Source: Ktedonobacterales bacterium
GTDB lineage: Bacteria; Chloroflexota; Ktedonobacteria; Ktedonobacterales; Ktedonobacteraceae
Assembly (NCBI GenBank): GCA_027451525.1
Contig: DAIDJF010000017.1
Coordinates: 19,651 to 83,650, forward strand
Reading direction: 5' to 3'
DNA length: 64,000 nucleotides
Part shown: in pieces, positions 34,792 through 45,785 of the stretch
Layout of the letters: each line of letters begins with the position of its first letter
How positions within the stretch are numbered: the first letter of the stretch is position 1
Notes under the pieces: generated by a model
Databases searched by the model: none
Told to the model about the DNA's origin: nothing
The model's input: the letters and a program-made list of their open reading frames with translations, nothing else
Made by a program: the position numbers and the translations under genes

Positions 34792-36375
34792 CTAGCGTGG
34801 GCCAGCTTGTAGCACAGCCTCTTCGACCTGTCCAAACTGCGTAAAATTCTTCTTGAAGCGTTGCGCGAGATTGGCGGCTTGACGATCATAGGCATCCTTG
34901 TCGCTCCACGTGTTGCGCGGCATCAGCACTTCGCTGGGAACATCGGGACAGGCAGTAGGAATTTGCAGGCCAAAGATGGGGTCTGTTACCAGTTCGGCCT
35001 TGTCAATTTCTCCGCTAATTGCCGCACTGACCATCGCGCGCGTATAACGGATGTTGATACGCTCGCCAACGCCGTAAGGGCCTCCTGTCCAGCCTGTATT
35101 GATGAGGTAGCAACGCACATTGTGGCGTATAATTCGTTCACGTAACAGATTTGCATACTCGGTCGGCTGCAACGGCAGGAAAGCCGCACCAAAGCAAGAG
35201 CTAAAGGTGGCCTCTGGCGTCGTCACACCAGCCTCAGTCCCTGCTAGTTTGCTGGTATAGCCGGACAAGAAGTAATACATAGCCTGCTCGGTCAAGAGGC
35301 GCGAGATCGGCGGCAACACACCAAACGAATCAGCGGAAAGGAAGATAATCGCCTGCGGTTGCCCACCCATGCCAGATTCAACCACATTATCAATGAAATC
35401 GACGGGATAGGCGGCGCGCGTATTCTCGGTCAATGAGTCGTCATCATAGTCAGGAACGCGCGTGTTGGGGTCTAACACGACATTTTCACAGATCGCGCCA
35501 AACTTAATCGCATTCCAGATTTGTGGTTCATATTTCTGCGAGAGATGAATACATTTAGCATAGCAACCGCCCTCAAAATTAAAAATGCCGTTCTCACCCC
35601 AGCCATGCTCATCATCACCAATCAAGTGGCGCGTGGGATCTGCGGACAGGCTTGTCTTGCCTGTGCCAGAGAGACCAAAGAAGAGCGCAACATCCCCCTC
35701 ATCGCCGATATTCGCGGAACAGTGCATCGGCAACACATCCTGCGCGGGCAGTAAGAAATTCATTACCGTAAAGATCGATTTCTTCATCTCGCCTGCATAG
35801 TGCGTTCCCGCGATCAGCGCAAGACGCTCCTCAAAATCAATGATAATCGCGGTTTCGGTGCGCGTTCCGTGAATATGAGGATTCGTCTTAAAGTTTGGTA
35901 CGCAGATAATGGTAAAACCTGGGCGATTACTCGTAAGATCACTCTCATTGGTGCGCAAGAAGAGTTGACGCGCAAACAGGTTATGCCATGCCAGTTCAGT
36001 AATAATCTGAATTGGCATGCGATATTGTGGATCTGCCCCCGCCGCCGCGTCCAGCACATAGACATCGCGCCCTTGCAGATAATCGGCAAGGCTACGGCGC
36101 ACCGTCTCAAACATCTCACGCGGCATAGGTTGATTATTCGCGCCCCACCAAATTTTTGTCGCATACTCCTCATTCGCAACGATAAACTTATCTTTTGGCG
36201 AACGTCCGGTATGCGGACCAGTTGTTGCCGTAAATGCACCATTTGACGCGAGCATGCCTTCTTTTCGCGCCAATGAATGCTCGATTAACACCGCTGGTGA
36301 GAGATTCCAATGGACAGTCCCCAGATTAAACAGGCCATACTCTCGCAAAGATCGTCCGCTCGTAATTATACTCAT
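34792..36375 (-). CDS. pckA: Phosphoenolpyruvate carboxykinase (ATP)
   Basis: [44 protein letters not shown]. Confidence 0.97.
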   Translation of the reverse strand: MSIITSGRSLREYGLFNLGTVHWNLSPAVLIEHSLARKEGMLASNGAFTATTGPHTGRSPKDKFIVANEEYATKIWWGANNQPMPREMFETVRRSLADYLQGRDVYVLDAAAGADPQYRMPIQIITELAWHNLFARQLFLRTNESDLTSNRPGFTIICVPNFKTNPHIHGTRTETAIIIDFEERLALIAGTHYAGEMKKSIFTVMNFLLPAQDVLPMHCSANIGDEGDVALFFGLSGTGKTSLSADPTRHLIGDDEHGWGENGIFNFEGGCYAKCIHLSQKYEPQIWNAIKFGAICENVVLDPNTRVPDYDDDSLTENTRAAYPVDFIDNVVESGMGGQPQAIIFLSADSFGVLPPISRLLTEQAMYYFLSGYTSKLAGTEAGVTTPEATFSSCFGAAFLPLQPTEYANLLRERIIRHNVRCYLINTGWTGGPYGVGERINIRYTRAMVSAAISGEIDKAELVTDPIFGLQIPTACPDVPSEVLMPRNTWSDKDAYDRQAANLAQRFKKNFTQFGQVEEAVLQAGPR

Positions 36376-36793
36376 GTGATTTACTCCTTTGTAACTCGCG
36401 TTTCACGTATGTAGTTATAGCCCTGAAGTGATGGTAGCGCAATAATTGCCTTGTCATTGAGCCGTACAGGCTCACTTCGCAAAATAAATAGCATCAGTTA
36501 CCTGCTCATAACGGGCAACCATGACATATTGTGGTAAACAAAGAAACAACACGCATATTATAGCAAATTCTTTTCCCTATTCGTTAGTCCTTGCTCACAA
36601 ATTGCTCACATCTCAAGAGCAAAAATTTATGCGCAATCTACAATTGCAAATATCATATTGATACACGATGATGTAATAAGATACAATAGATAAAGGAAGA
36701 AAATTGGAGGACACATCTGGTCTTACCCCTACTTTGTATATGCATGCTGTAGATTTTCCTTGAGGCCTTCGGATTGGAGAAGGAGTTATTTAT

Positions 36794-37456
36794 ATGACGC
36801 AGCATACAATACCACCTACCTGGTCGGGTTGGTCTATCATTTCTGCTCACAGCACTACAGGCTTTACATTATGGTATACAGGTCTGCCAGGGACAGGCAA
36901 AACCACGCTCGCGGATATCCTCAAGCAAACCCTTACCTCACGCGGCTATCGTGTTGAAATCATTGCGCATCACACGCTTGCCCAATGGCTTAAAGATGAG
37001 ATGCATATAGAGGAACATATCACAGAAGATCGCAGTGACACGATTGGCTATGATGCATTTGTGACCTATGTGTGTTCGCTGCTCGCGCAACACGGCATTA
37101 TTGCAATCACGACGTCGGTATCGCCCTACCTGCAAGCGCGCAGCTTCGCACGCGAACACCTCAACCCTTTTATCGAAGTCTATCTCCATTGTAGTTCATA
37201 CACGCGCATTGAACGTCTCAAGCAAATAGAACATGCATCGTTCATTGATGAGCATCTCTATCAGACACCAACAACCGCTGAACTAAGCATTGATACAGAA
37301 GAAGAAACGCCCGAACGAAGCGCGTTGCGTGTGCTCACATATCTAGAACAGCGCGGTTATATCGCGCCGCGTTGGGCGACCGACGAGGATGATATGACTG
37401 ATACGGAGATAGCAACTATCAAAGCGCGTTTACAGGCTCTTGGCTACCTGGATTAG
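36794..37456 (+). CDS. APS-kinase-like P-loop protein (divergent)
   Basis: FTLWYTGLPGTGKTTLADILKQTLTSRGYRVE Walker A; later SVSPYLQARSFARE resembles the APS kinase SPFR region, but the DGDxxR motif is missing. Confidence 0.7.
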   Translation: MTQHTIPPTWSGWSIISAHSTTGFTLWYTGLPGTGKTTLADILKQTLTSRGYRVEIIAHHTLAQWLKDEMHIEEHITEDRSDTIGYDAFVTYVCSLLAQHGIIAITTSVSPYLQARSFAREHLNPFIEVYLHCSSYTRIERLKQIEHASFIDEHLYQTPTTAELSIDTEEETPERSALRVLTYLEQRGYIAPRWATDEDDMTDTEIATIKARLQALGYLD

Positions 37457-37506
37457 TCATGTAGTGTGCCATAAAAAGAGCCTGATAAACGCTTACCGCG
37501 CACATC

Positions 37507-39069
37507 TCAGGGCAGAGAGACGGGATGCTGCATATATTGTCCGATGAAGATGCGCAGATAGCCGCCATCATCATCGGGATAGATGCTCGTATGGTTGTTA
37601 CAATAATTGCACTCATAGCTACTGATTGGAGCAGGATTGGTCACGCCATCATTCATAGCATCAGTATTCATCGTACCACCATTCCCAGGGCCAAAGAGGA
37701 CCGCAACCACCCCTGCGGCGGCAAAACTGGCAGCATTGCCCAGAATATACTCCGCGCGATTATCCTGATAATGACCGGGGGAGTTATCCATGGTATCAAA
37801 GTATTGGTTGCCAATCGGAACCTGCCACATGACGACACGGCGATGAGTATTCTGACTTAACTGCCCAATAAAATTGAGATAACGCGCAAAGTTGGGAAAT
37901 GTCTGGTTATAGCGGTCCCACCATGAACGTCCGCCGGGTTGACCAGAGTCGAAATCAGCGACATCATTCGAGAGGACATCCCAGCTTGACACGCCCGTCG
38001 GATTGCCAACCAGCCCCGCGCTATTGAGGAATGTGGCCTCGCGTTGCGCCAGACCTGTCACATCCATATTTGGATTGGTACTTACTGCGACATCGTCACC
38101 TGCAGCCCAGCATGAGGCATGTAACGCAAGAATCGCATTAGGAGCGTATTTATCGCGCATATGCAATAAGGCCCAGGCAAAGCCTTGCGCGGTATCTGGA
38201 AAACCAGCGGCATCAGGATAGCCAGAAGAGTTCACACTAGCGGGTACATTCGCCGCATTATTTGTACCATTGGTGGCATTCTGTAAAAAGCCCCAAAGAT
38301 CAGGCTCGACAATGACCAATACAGGCTTGCCAAATGCGCCAATTTTCTGAAGCATCAGTACCCAATTAGCATAGTAGGCTTGCATCGTGCCCGCATTAGC
38401 CAGATTTGCCGTATCCTGCTGAATGTTATGCCCACCGCAGTAACTACTGGGATTAGGCCCATTCGAGAGGCAGATCTCATAGTAGACGAAAGCAGGAATG
38501 TAGCCGTGCTGCGCGCTCTCTTGCATGTAGTTGGTAGCATACTGACCTGCAGGCTGATTCCAGGTTTCCCAGCCATGCCCGGTATTGACGCCACCCGTGA
38601 GATACTGATAGCGGAAATTAAAAACAGTCCCATTCTGACTGTGCATACTATCGAGCACAGAAGCAGTGCCGGGATTACTCATCACACCAAAGCTCAAGTA
38701 TGATGGGAAGGCTGCCGGCACAAAACCAGTTCCCGAAGGAACAGGCCCCGGTGGTGTCCCCGGATTAGGCGAACCCAATGAACCAGGTGTTGCCGCCGTA
38801 GATGGCGTCCCTGTCGCCCCTGGTGATGGCGTCTTGGAAGGCTGCCCCCCATTTTTACCACCTTGATGTGGCACAAGCATAGAGATTGCCGTCTGTTCCG
38901 TTGGAGTCGTGGCTGGAACTGTTGCCGTTGCTGGAACCTCTAATGATAGGATTGTTTTATTCACAACCTGACCGGGCATACCTTGACATGCCGAAAGAAG
39001 CACAATGAGACAGGTGTGCATGAATACTAGCCCAAACCAGGTATATTTTCTCGCAGGGTAAGGTTTCAT
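37507..39069 (-). CDS. Secreted lipoprotein, possibly a TIM-barrel glycoside-hydrolase-like protein
   Basis: Lipobox-like CLIVLLSACQG; Pro/Thr linker; VLVIVEPDLWGFLQ and VVMWQVPIGNQYF resemble barrel-strand segments. Confidence 0.55.
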   Translation of the reverse strand: MKPYPARKYTWFGLVFMHTCLIVLLSACQGMPGQVVNKTILSLEVPATATVPATTPTEQTAISMLVPHQGGKNGGQPSKTPSPGATGTPSTAATPGSLGSPNPGTPPGPVPSGTGFVPAAFPSYLSFGVMSNPGTASVLDSMHSQNGTVFNFRYQYLTGGVNTGHGWETWNQPAGQYATNYMQESAQHGYIPAFVYYEICLSNGPNPSSYCGGHNIQQDTANLANAGTMQAYYANWVLMLQKIGAFGKPVLVIVEPDLWGFLQNATNGTNNAANVPASVNSSGYPDAAGFPDTAQGFAWALLHMRDKYAPNAILALHASCWAAGDDVAVSTNPNMDVTGLAQREATFLNSAGLVGNPTGVSSWDVLSNDVADFDSGQPGGRSWWDRYNQTFPNFARYLNFIGQLSQNTHRRVVMWQVPIGNQYFDTMDNSPGHYQDNRAEYILGNAASFAAAGVVAVLFGPGNGGTMNTDAMNDGVTNPAPISSYECNYCNNHTSIYPDDDGGYLRIFIGQYMQHPVSLP

Positions 39070-39260
39070 ATTTCCCCCAATAGATGGCTTTTTTCCCCGC
39101 TTGTAGTATACCTAATTAGCTCATACGAATGCACCTTTTCTAGTACATTTGGGTATGTTTGCGGCATGATTAGACACCATACACACAAAAATAGGTATGA
39201 CGTTTTCTCTACCTTTGCGCTTCTCTATATCTTCTTTCAACTGCATAGCACCTATCACAG

Positions 39261-40637
39261 CTATTGCGGTGCTCTCTGCTCTTCCAAATGATGCACGTAG
39301 GCAACAAATTTATCACCGCGATCAAACTCATTAAGGAACATGCCGAAACTGGTAAAACCAGGAGAGAAAAGCAGCACATCACCCGGCTGGCATAACGCAA
39401 TAGCGGACGCCATCGCCTGTGAAAAATCAGAGAATACACCATGGACAGGATTCGGCTTCCCTTGCGCATGTGCTTCTGTTTCTAAGGCTGGCAGCAATTC
39501 GTCTGTACCGCTACCATGTAAGAGCACCACAGCGCGACATCGCTGCAAAATGGTGGCAGGCCAATCTTCAAGAGGCAAATGTTTCGTGTTTCCACCCGCG
39601 ACCAGCACAACAGGTTGCGTAAAAGCTTGCAGTCCCACACGTCCGGCGATAGGCGTGGTACTCGTGCTATCGTTGACATAACGCACGCCATTGACAACAG
39701 CAACCGTTTCTAAACGGTGAGCAACGCCCTGAAATGTCCGCACAGTTTGCGCAATCACCGCATCCGGGACCTCTAACAGACGGGCAGCAGTGGACGCCAG
39801 CAGAATATTCTCCAGGTTATGCCGCCCGGCTAACGGCGTATCGGTAAAAATAAATGGCTGGATATCGCTTGAGCCGCGCTTAAAGCTCCCGCCCAGCGTG
39901 AGACTGGTGAACCATGTCTGCCCTGGAGCCTCTTCGCCAAAACGCCGTGTCCAGGGATTATCATAGTTAAAGATAGCCACGCCCGCTTCACTTTGATGCC
40001 GAAAAATTGTCGCCTTTGCTTCAGCATAATCTTCCATACCATTATAGGTATTCAAATGATCTGGATATACATTGGTCATTACCGCCAGAGCTGGACTCAA
40101 CTGGTGAGGAATCAACCCTTCTAGCTGCCAGCTTGATAGCTCCAGTACAACCAATGTTTCCTCATCAATCTGAGGTAACAACGAAAGCGTCTCAACGCCC
40201 GCAACATTTCCGCCCAAAATTGTCTTCATGCCGCTGGCACGCACCATCTCATACAAGAGCATCGTTGTTGTCGTCTTCCCACGCGTTCCTGTCACCCCCA
40301 CAATACGTCCAGGGCAGGCAAGGAAGAACAGCGCAATCTCCATTTCAATACGCGCTCCATGCTCTTGCGCAATACGCAGATAAGGTGAAGAACGTGGCAC
40401 ACCGGGATTGCGTATCACGATCTCAGCCCAACGAAAATCTTCCTCGCGATGTTGTCCCAACACAAACTCTATAGGTAGGCCCGCCAGTGCCGCGACACTG
40501 GGAGCCAGAACTTCCGGTGCTTTCATATCTGTTACGCGCACCTGCGCCCCTTGTTGTGCGGCATATCTGGCTGAAGCCATGCCCGATCCCTGCAATCCCA
40601 AACCCATGACCAATACACGTTTACCACGTAAATCCAT
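39261..40637 (-). CDS. murD: UDP-N-acetylmuramoyl-L-alanine--D-glutamate ligase
   Basis: GRIVGVTGTRGKTTTTMLLYEM, NVYPDHLNTYNGMEDYAEAKATIF, SPGFTSFGMFLNEFDRGDKF. Confidence 0.94.
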   Translation of the reverse strand: MDLRGKRVLVMGLGLQGSGMASARYAAQQGAQVRVTDMKAPEVLAPSVAALAGLPIEFVLGQHREEDFRWAEIVIRNPGVPRSSPYLRIAQEHGARIEMEIALFFLACPGRIVGVTGTRGKTTTTMLLYEMVRASGMKTILGGNVAGVETLSLLPQIDEETLVVLELSSWQLEGLIPHQLSPALAVMTNVYPDHLNTYNGMEDYAEAKATIFRHQSEAGVAIFNYDNPWTRRFGEEAPGQTWFTSLTLGGSFKRGSSDIQPFIFTDTPLAGRHNLENILLASTAARLLEVPDAVIAQTVRTFQGVAHRLETVAVVNGVRYVNDSTSTTPIAGRVGLQAFTQPVVLVAGGNTKHLPLEDWPATILQRCRAVVLLHGSGTDELLPALETEAHAQGKPNPVHGVFSDFSQAMASAIALCQPGDVLLFSPGFTSFGMFLNEFDRGDKFVAYVHHLEEQRAPQ

Positions 40638-40864
40638 ACGTCACTCTTCCTTTGCACTACTGCATACAACCGCTGTCGCTCCATCATAACAGAATCCACA
40701 TCTCGATACAAATGTTCCGCTTAACAAAGCATCAACAGAGACAGCAGGGACAAAAAAACGGTATAATAAAGGGGAAGAGTCTGTCTTAACTGCATCCAAT
40801 CATTTATGTGACCGCCTCCTGGCACAATGCAGATGTGCCGTTCAGATATCTAGAAGCTAAACAT

Positions 40865-43642
40865 ATGGAGCAAAGGCAATCAGATCAATTTCGGCATATT
40901 CTTGATTATTTATCGATAGGAGTTATCATCCTGGGGGCAACCAGCCATCGCGTGTACTTCGCGAACCCCTATGTATGCCGTCTTTTACGCGAGGCCTGGG
41001 GAGATCAAGAAATTGTTGGGCGTGTGCTTGATGACATTCTGCCAGAAACAATTCGCCAGGAGATTTGCCCTCTTTTAGAGCGTGTTGCCACCACGGGAAA
41101 GCACATCCAACAACCAGAGGTCCCTTTTGAAGGTTTCTTGGAAGCACGAGGGCGCACGTATTGGAATGTCTCTATTGAACCGATGGACAACGCGGCAAGT
41201 ACACATGAGGCAAGCCTGTTTATTACACTCGAGGATGTCACCAATACAGTGCGTTCACGCCTACATATCAATGCCATCCAGCGCGTCTCTTCGGCTATCG
41301 GTGGCCCCTATACCTTACCACACGTGTTGGATAGTATTCTTCAAGCTGTTCAGGAGATGGTAGGTTCGACACGTTGCGCGATCTTCTTGATCGACTATCC
41401 GATCTCAGGCGTCGAAGAACCGCTTATGCAGCAAACTCCGACACCCCATACGCAATTTCTTCTGCCACGTACCGCAACGCTCGCAACCCAGAAGGGCATG
41501 CATCTCTCTGCGTATAGTTGGCGTCCACATATTAATGAACAGATTTTGATAGGACGGGTGGCTCTTGAGCGTCGCCCATTGATTATTACTGATACGCGCC
41601 CGTACCCTGACCTCAACCTGCCATTGTTAGATGATGAAGGAACACCACGGCGTCCCGGTTCTGTACTCTGTGTACCAATCCTTGAGCCAAGCCCTTCTCA
41701 AGAAACGAGTAAACGCTCAGACCAGGCCTTTCGACGCCGCACGGGCACAAATACGCCTACGGATGCACTGCTAGGAACAATCGAGGTCTATCACCTGCGC
41801 TCACGTGGCTTTCCGGCTGAAGAGGTACAACTTCTAGAACAGTTTGCGCAACAGGCGGGCCTCGCCATCCAAAATGCGCGTCTCTTTCATCGCATGGAAC
41901 AATGGGCGCGTGTAGCCAGTCGTAACGCGCATCAGAGCTTGAACATTATGCGTTCCATCCCTGACGGCGTGGTCATTTTTGATCCGCGCTGGCGTGTTGC
42001 CGACGCGAACCCTGTTGCACGCCATCTGCTTGGCTGGGCAGATGATGTGATTGGTCTTCCGCTCAACATCGTAATGGCCCGCACGCCACATCTTTTTCCA
42101 CAGGCAATCATGGAAGCGACAGAGCCAGTTGTGCTCTTAGAACAACGTGCCATTCAGGGCCATATTGACGAATTTAAAATGGAAAGTGCAATCGGCTTCA
42201 CTTATATTCGCTGCTCTTATACGCCTGTACGCGATGAACCAGGAAATATCTTTGCGTTTATCGTGACCTATCACGACGTAAGCGAACAAGTAGCGGCTCG
42301 TGAACGCATTGAGGCGGAAGTCTTGGAACGCACGGCAGAACTGGCCCAGCGCAATGAAGCCCTACAACAGGCCCAGTTAGCGCAAGAGATAGAGCAGGCA
42401 CGCCTCGAACTACTGCTAGAACGTCTTCCCTCTGGTGTCATGCTGGTCTCCGCAGCGGACCGCAGTATCACGATTATTAATGCACGCGCGGCCCATATCT
42501 TTCAACGTCTGGGTGCTTACCTGGAACCAGCAGATGATCCGCACAGTGCGGCAATTATGGCGATAGGGATGGATAGTGAGCAGCTACTACATGCCATAGT
42601 TACTTATGGTCCAAGCGGAACAGTCATTCCTTATAACGAGCGTCCTCTGCAACGCGCCCTCTTACAAGGAGAACCGAATGAGGCAGAATTGCATATGTAT
42701 GGCTCAGATGGTCAAATAGTCTATCTGCTTGTCAATTCCGCCCCCGTGCGCGCTGCTGATGGTACAATCACCGATGCAATCCTCGTTATGCACGATATTA
42801 CGACGATTAAAACGCTGGAGAGCACGCGCGAAGATTTCTTTACCACAATGGCGCATGAACTAAAAACGCCCCTTGCCAACATTCGCGCCCATCTTAGTGC
42901 GCTACTCGCGCACGACTTGCAATGGTCAGCAGAAGAACAACAAGATTTTCTCTACACGGCAGATGAGCAGGTTGAACGCTTAGTTGGCATGATTAACCAT
43001 TTTCTGGATGCCTCGCGCGTGGAAGCAGGTGCGCTACGCCTCGAATTGGAGCCAATTTTTCTTAGTGAAATGTTGGAAGACTTACAGGAGCGTCTGGAAG
43101 CCCTGATTACATCCTCAAAACGCACCTTACAAATCACGCTCCCGCCACATGTTCCAGCCGTTCTCGGCGATTACGAATTGATTATGAGTGTCTTAACCAA
43201 CCTTCTTAGTAACGCTTTTCGTTATGCCCCAGAAGGTGATACAGTATACTTGGATGTAGAATTGCTTACCAGCGAGCAGGAAGCGCAGCCACCAGCAGTC
43301 ATCGTGCATGTAACCGATCATGGACCGGGTATGACAGCGGAACAGCAGGCGAATCTTTTCACCCGTTTTAGCACGTTTGCCGCCATGAGTCGTCCAGCCC
43401 AAGATCGTCCATGGCAACCTACCGCTGAGCGACGACGTGGATTTGCACGCTGGAGTCCTGCAACGGGACTGGGGCTTTACATTAGTCGAGGCATCATCGA
43501 GGCACACGGGAGCACGCTTATGCTACAAAGTAGCCCAGGACAAGGGGCCAGCTTTTCTTTCACCTTACCAGTCGTGAAAGAACAGAATGTCTCTAGCGAT
43601 TTGATACGGCATGATAACAGTGAGAGCGACACTTCATCATAA
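40865..43642 (+). CDS. PAS/GAF sensor histidine kinase
   Basis: MAHELKTPLANIRAHLSAL (H box), LLSNAFRYAPEG (N box), DHGPGM and ATGLGLYISRGIIEAHGS (G boxes); PAS and GAF-like segments upstream. Confidence 0.93.
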   Translation: MEQRQSDQFRHILDYLSIGVIILGATSHRVYFANPYVCRLLREAWGDQEIVGRVLDDILPETIRQEICPLLERVATTGKHIQQPEVPFEGFLEARGRTYWNVSIEPMDNAASTHEASLFITLEDVTNTVRSRLHINAIQRVSSAIGGPYTLPHVLDSILQAVQEMVGSTRCAIFLIDYPISGVEEPLMQQTPTPHTQFLLPRTATLATQKGMHLSAYSWRPHINEQILIGRVALERRPLIITDTRPYPDLNLPLLDDEGTPRRPGSVLCVPILEPSPSQETSKRSDQAFRRRTGTNTPTDALLGTIEVYHLRSRGFPAEEVQLLEQFAQQAGLAIQNARLFHRMEQWARVASRNAHQSLNIMRSIPDGVVIFDPRWRVADANPVARHLLGWADDVIGLPLNIVMARTPHLFPQAIMEATEPVVLLEQRAIQGHIDEFKMESAIGFTYIRCSYTPVRDEPGNIFAFIVTYHDVSEQVAARERIEAEVLERTAELAQRNEALQQAQLAQEIEQARLELLLERLPSGVMLVSAADRSITIINARAAHIFQRLGAYLEPADDPHSAAIMAIGMDSEQLLHAIVTYGPSGTVIPYNERPLQRALLQGEPNEAELHMYGSDGQIVYLLVNSAPVRAADGTITDAILVMHDITTIKTLESTREDFFTTMAHELKTPLANIRAHLSALLAHDLQWSAEEQQDFLYTADEQVERLVGMINHFLDASRVEAGALRLELEPIFLSEMLEDLQERLEALITSSKRTLQITLPPHVPAVLGDYELIMSVLTNLLSNAFRYAPEGDTVYLDVELLTSEQEAQPPAVIVHVTDHGPGMTAEQQANLFTRFSTFAAMSRPAQDRPWQPTAERRRGFARWSPATGLGLYISRGIIEAHGSTLMLQSSPGQGASFSFTLPVVKEQNVSSDLIRHDNSESDTSS

Positions 43643-43656
43643 AAAGGGACTGATCC

Positions 43657-44409
43657 ATGTCTACAAGCGATAAAAAAGTGCGTATTCTTTGCGTAGAAGA
43701 TGACCCCCAGATGCGCAACTTTCTCCTGGCGCAACTAAAAGCGCGTGACTTTCACGTACAAGCAGTCCGTGATGGAGCGCAAGCAATCGACATGGCAGCA
43801 ATGTTTCAACCACATCTTGTATTGCTTGATCTGTCGCTCCCCTCACTGGATGGCTTGACCTTCCTGCGCCGCCTGCGCGAATGGAGCAGCGCACCTGTCA
43901 TTGTGCTATCAGCCCATGATGAAGAGCCAGTAAAAATTAAGGCTCTGGACCTGGGAGCAGACGATTATTTGACCAAACCGTTCAGTTTGAATGAACTGTT
44001 AGCGCGTGTGCGCGTAGCACTTCGGCGAGCAGAAGAGACCACACGCCTGCGCAATAGCGTCAACGGCGTCGAACAACAACGCCCAAGCTACCAATGTGGA
44101 GGCGCAAATGGCCTCCACGTTGACTTTGCGCGCCGCGTCGTACGTAGCAGTGGACACGAGGTTCATCTGACGCCAACTGAATATGACCTGCTCTGTGAAC
44201 TCACACGCAACGCTGGCAAGGTACTCACACATCGTGAAATCCTTCAGCGCGTTTGGGGACCAGATTATAGCGGTGAAAATACGTACCTGCGCACATTCAT
44301 ACGCCATCTACGGCGTAAATTGGAGCCGGACCCTGCGCAGCCACGCTTCCTGCTCAATGAACCGGGTGTTGGCTACATGGTTCCACCAGCAGACTCGCCT
44401 TCTATATAA
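43657..44409 (+). CDS. OmpR-family response regulator
   Basis: VRILCVEDDPQMRNFLLAQL, VLLDLSLPSLDGL, GADDYLTKPF; C-terminal winged helix LTPTEYDLLCELTRNAGKVLTHREILQRVWG. Confidence 0.94.
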   Translation: MSTSDKKVRILCVEDDPQMRNFLLAQLKARDFHVQAVRDGAQAIDMAAMFQPHLVLLDLSLPSLDGLTFLRRLREWSSAPVIVLSAHDEEPVKIKALDLGADDYLTKPFSLNELLARVRVALRRAEETTRLRNSVNGVEQQRPSYQCGGANGLHVDFARRVVRSSGHEVHLTPTEYDLLCELTRNAGKVLTHREILQRVWGPDYSGENTYLRTFIRHLRRKLEPDPAQPRFLLNEPGVGYMVPPADSPSI

Positions 44410-44430
44410 CATGTCATTACAACATGTTAT
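44406..44430 (+). terminator. AT-rich hairpin at the end of the response regulator gene
   Basis: ataacatgt-cattaca-acatgttat followed by tttaag. Confidence 0.5.
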
Positions 44431-44628
44431 TTTAAGTTAATGTGAATCTGTTTTTATCGGAATAGTAGAGACACCCTGAATTTTTCACAAAGATTTCACA
44501 CAAGGGCCATAATCTTCACGTGATTATCACTCACTATCAGGTAATATGTTGGTAGAGATTAAGAATATTTTCTCTACCGTCTCATCGGCGATCACCGCGA
44601 GAGAGCAAAAAAAACGAGCGGGAGCAGG

Positions 44629-45150
44629 ATGTCAGTCATGCACGACGCAGACGCTGCGAACAAATTGCCGATTGGCGGCAACATGAGCTTACAGAAGCAG
44701 GGAGCTATACACCACTACCCTGTGTGTGTTTCGCCCTCTCGTGAACATGGACAGCGCGACGGGCAAGCCGGCCTGCAACGAATTCTAGTGGTCGAAGACG
44801 ATCCCACGCTAGCGACCCTGGAGGCTGAAGTTCTTGCGGCTCATGGTTACTTTGTCGTTATCGTAGATAGTGGAGAACTGGCGATCACAACGCTCCAGCA
44901 ATATCACCCTGATCTTGTAGTGCTTGATCTTGAACTTATCGGTTCCCTGAACGGTTGGGATGTATTGGAGGTGCTGCGCACGTATTCCAACATACCTGTC
45001 CTTTTTACAACCAGTTCGACCGCCATGTTGCGCAAATACACACGTGAACGAGGCGAAACAAGATTGACACTCGATCATTTACCTAAACCATACCCAATGC
45101 AGCAGCTTCTCAGACGTGTTCAGCGCATGCTGGCACCCATTTCCTCATAG
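44629..45150 (+). CDS. Single-domain response regulator
   Basis: RILVVEDDPTLATLEAEVLAAHGYFV...LVVLDLELIGSLNGWDVLEVLR; no output domain. Confidence 0.85.
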   Translation: MSVMHDADAANKLPIGGNMSLQKQGAIHHYPVCVSPSREHGQRDGQAGLQRILVVEDDPTLATLEAEVLAAHGYFVVIVDSGELAITTLQQYHPDLVVLDLELIGSLNGWDVLEVLRTYSNIPVLFTTSSTAMLRKYTRERGETRLTLDHLPKPYPMQQLLRRVQRMLAPISS

Positions 45151-45176
45151 TTCTAGCAGCCAGGAAGGAGCTTCAT

Positions 45177-45368
45177 ATGGACCGCAAAGAAGATCGTGAA
45201 ATTCTACGCAAAGGTGGATTTGACGAAAGCGAGATGAATCGATTAAGCAGGCTTCGCAGGGACTATTCCGAGCGGTCACGTATACAAGCTGCCGCCGATC
45301 ATCGCCGCCTGGAATTTATTCGCTGGCTGGTCTCTAAAGGCAAACTCAGTGAACAGATCGCATCCTAA
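45177..45368 (+). CDS. Small hypothetical protein following the response regulator
   Basis: 63-aa ORF with a good aggaaggag ribosome binding site; 26 bp after the response regulator. Confidence 0.6.
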   Translation: MDRKEDREILRKGGFDESEMNRLSRLRRDYSERSRIQAAADHRRLEFIRWLVSKGKLSEQIAS

Positions 45369-45396
45369 CCCGTAGATCACACTCGCATATGCATAC

Positions 45397-45439
45397 AAAA
45401 ACATCGCCCATGTTTGTTTCTTCTATGGGCGATGTTTTT
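45397..45439. terminator. Rho-independent terminator
   Basis: aaaaacatcgcccat / atgggcgatgttttt, 15-bp perfect stem with flanking A and T tracts (bidirectional). Confidence 0.85.
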
Positions 45440-45449
45440 TGTGTGTTCA

Positions 45450-45671
45450 TCATGACGGCTTGCACATGTCATGACGGACTAACAAATAATCTGTCTTATC
45501 GGCAGGTAAAGATGGATTCTGCGACGGGTAAGGCAGACGAGCAACAGAGGTGAGAATGCGATCAACCAGCGAGGGGGGCGGTTCTATCACCTGGAGTTGT
45601 TCAAAGAGGCTATCAATTTCATCATCCGAAGCAAGCTCCTCTGAGAAGAGCATGTTCTGTGGATATTTCAT
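45450..45671 (-). CDS. Small protein downstream of the sigma factor
   Basis: MKYPQNMLFSEELASDDEIDSLFEQLQVIEPPPSLVDRILTSVARLP; same strand, 115 bp after the sigma factor. Confidence 0.5.
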   Translation of the reverse strand: MKYPQNMLFSEELASDDEIDSLFEQLQVIEPPPSLVDRILTSVARLPYPSQNPSLPADKTDYLLVRHDMCKPS

Positions 45672-45785
45672 ACGTACTCCCTCTGAAAGTGTTATTCGTA
45701 CCATCTCTGCTGTCAATACGAATAACACGAGAGGGAAGTTTCACTTTAGCTTTTTCTCTCACCCCACGACAACCTTCTTCAACTA

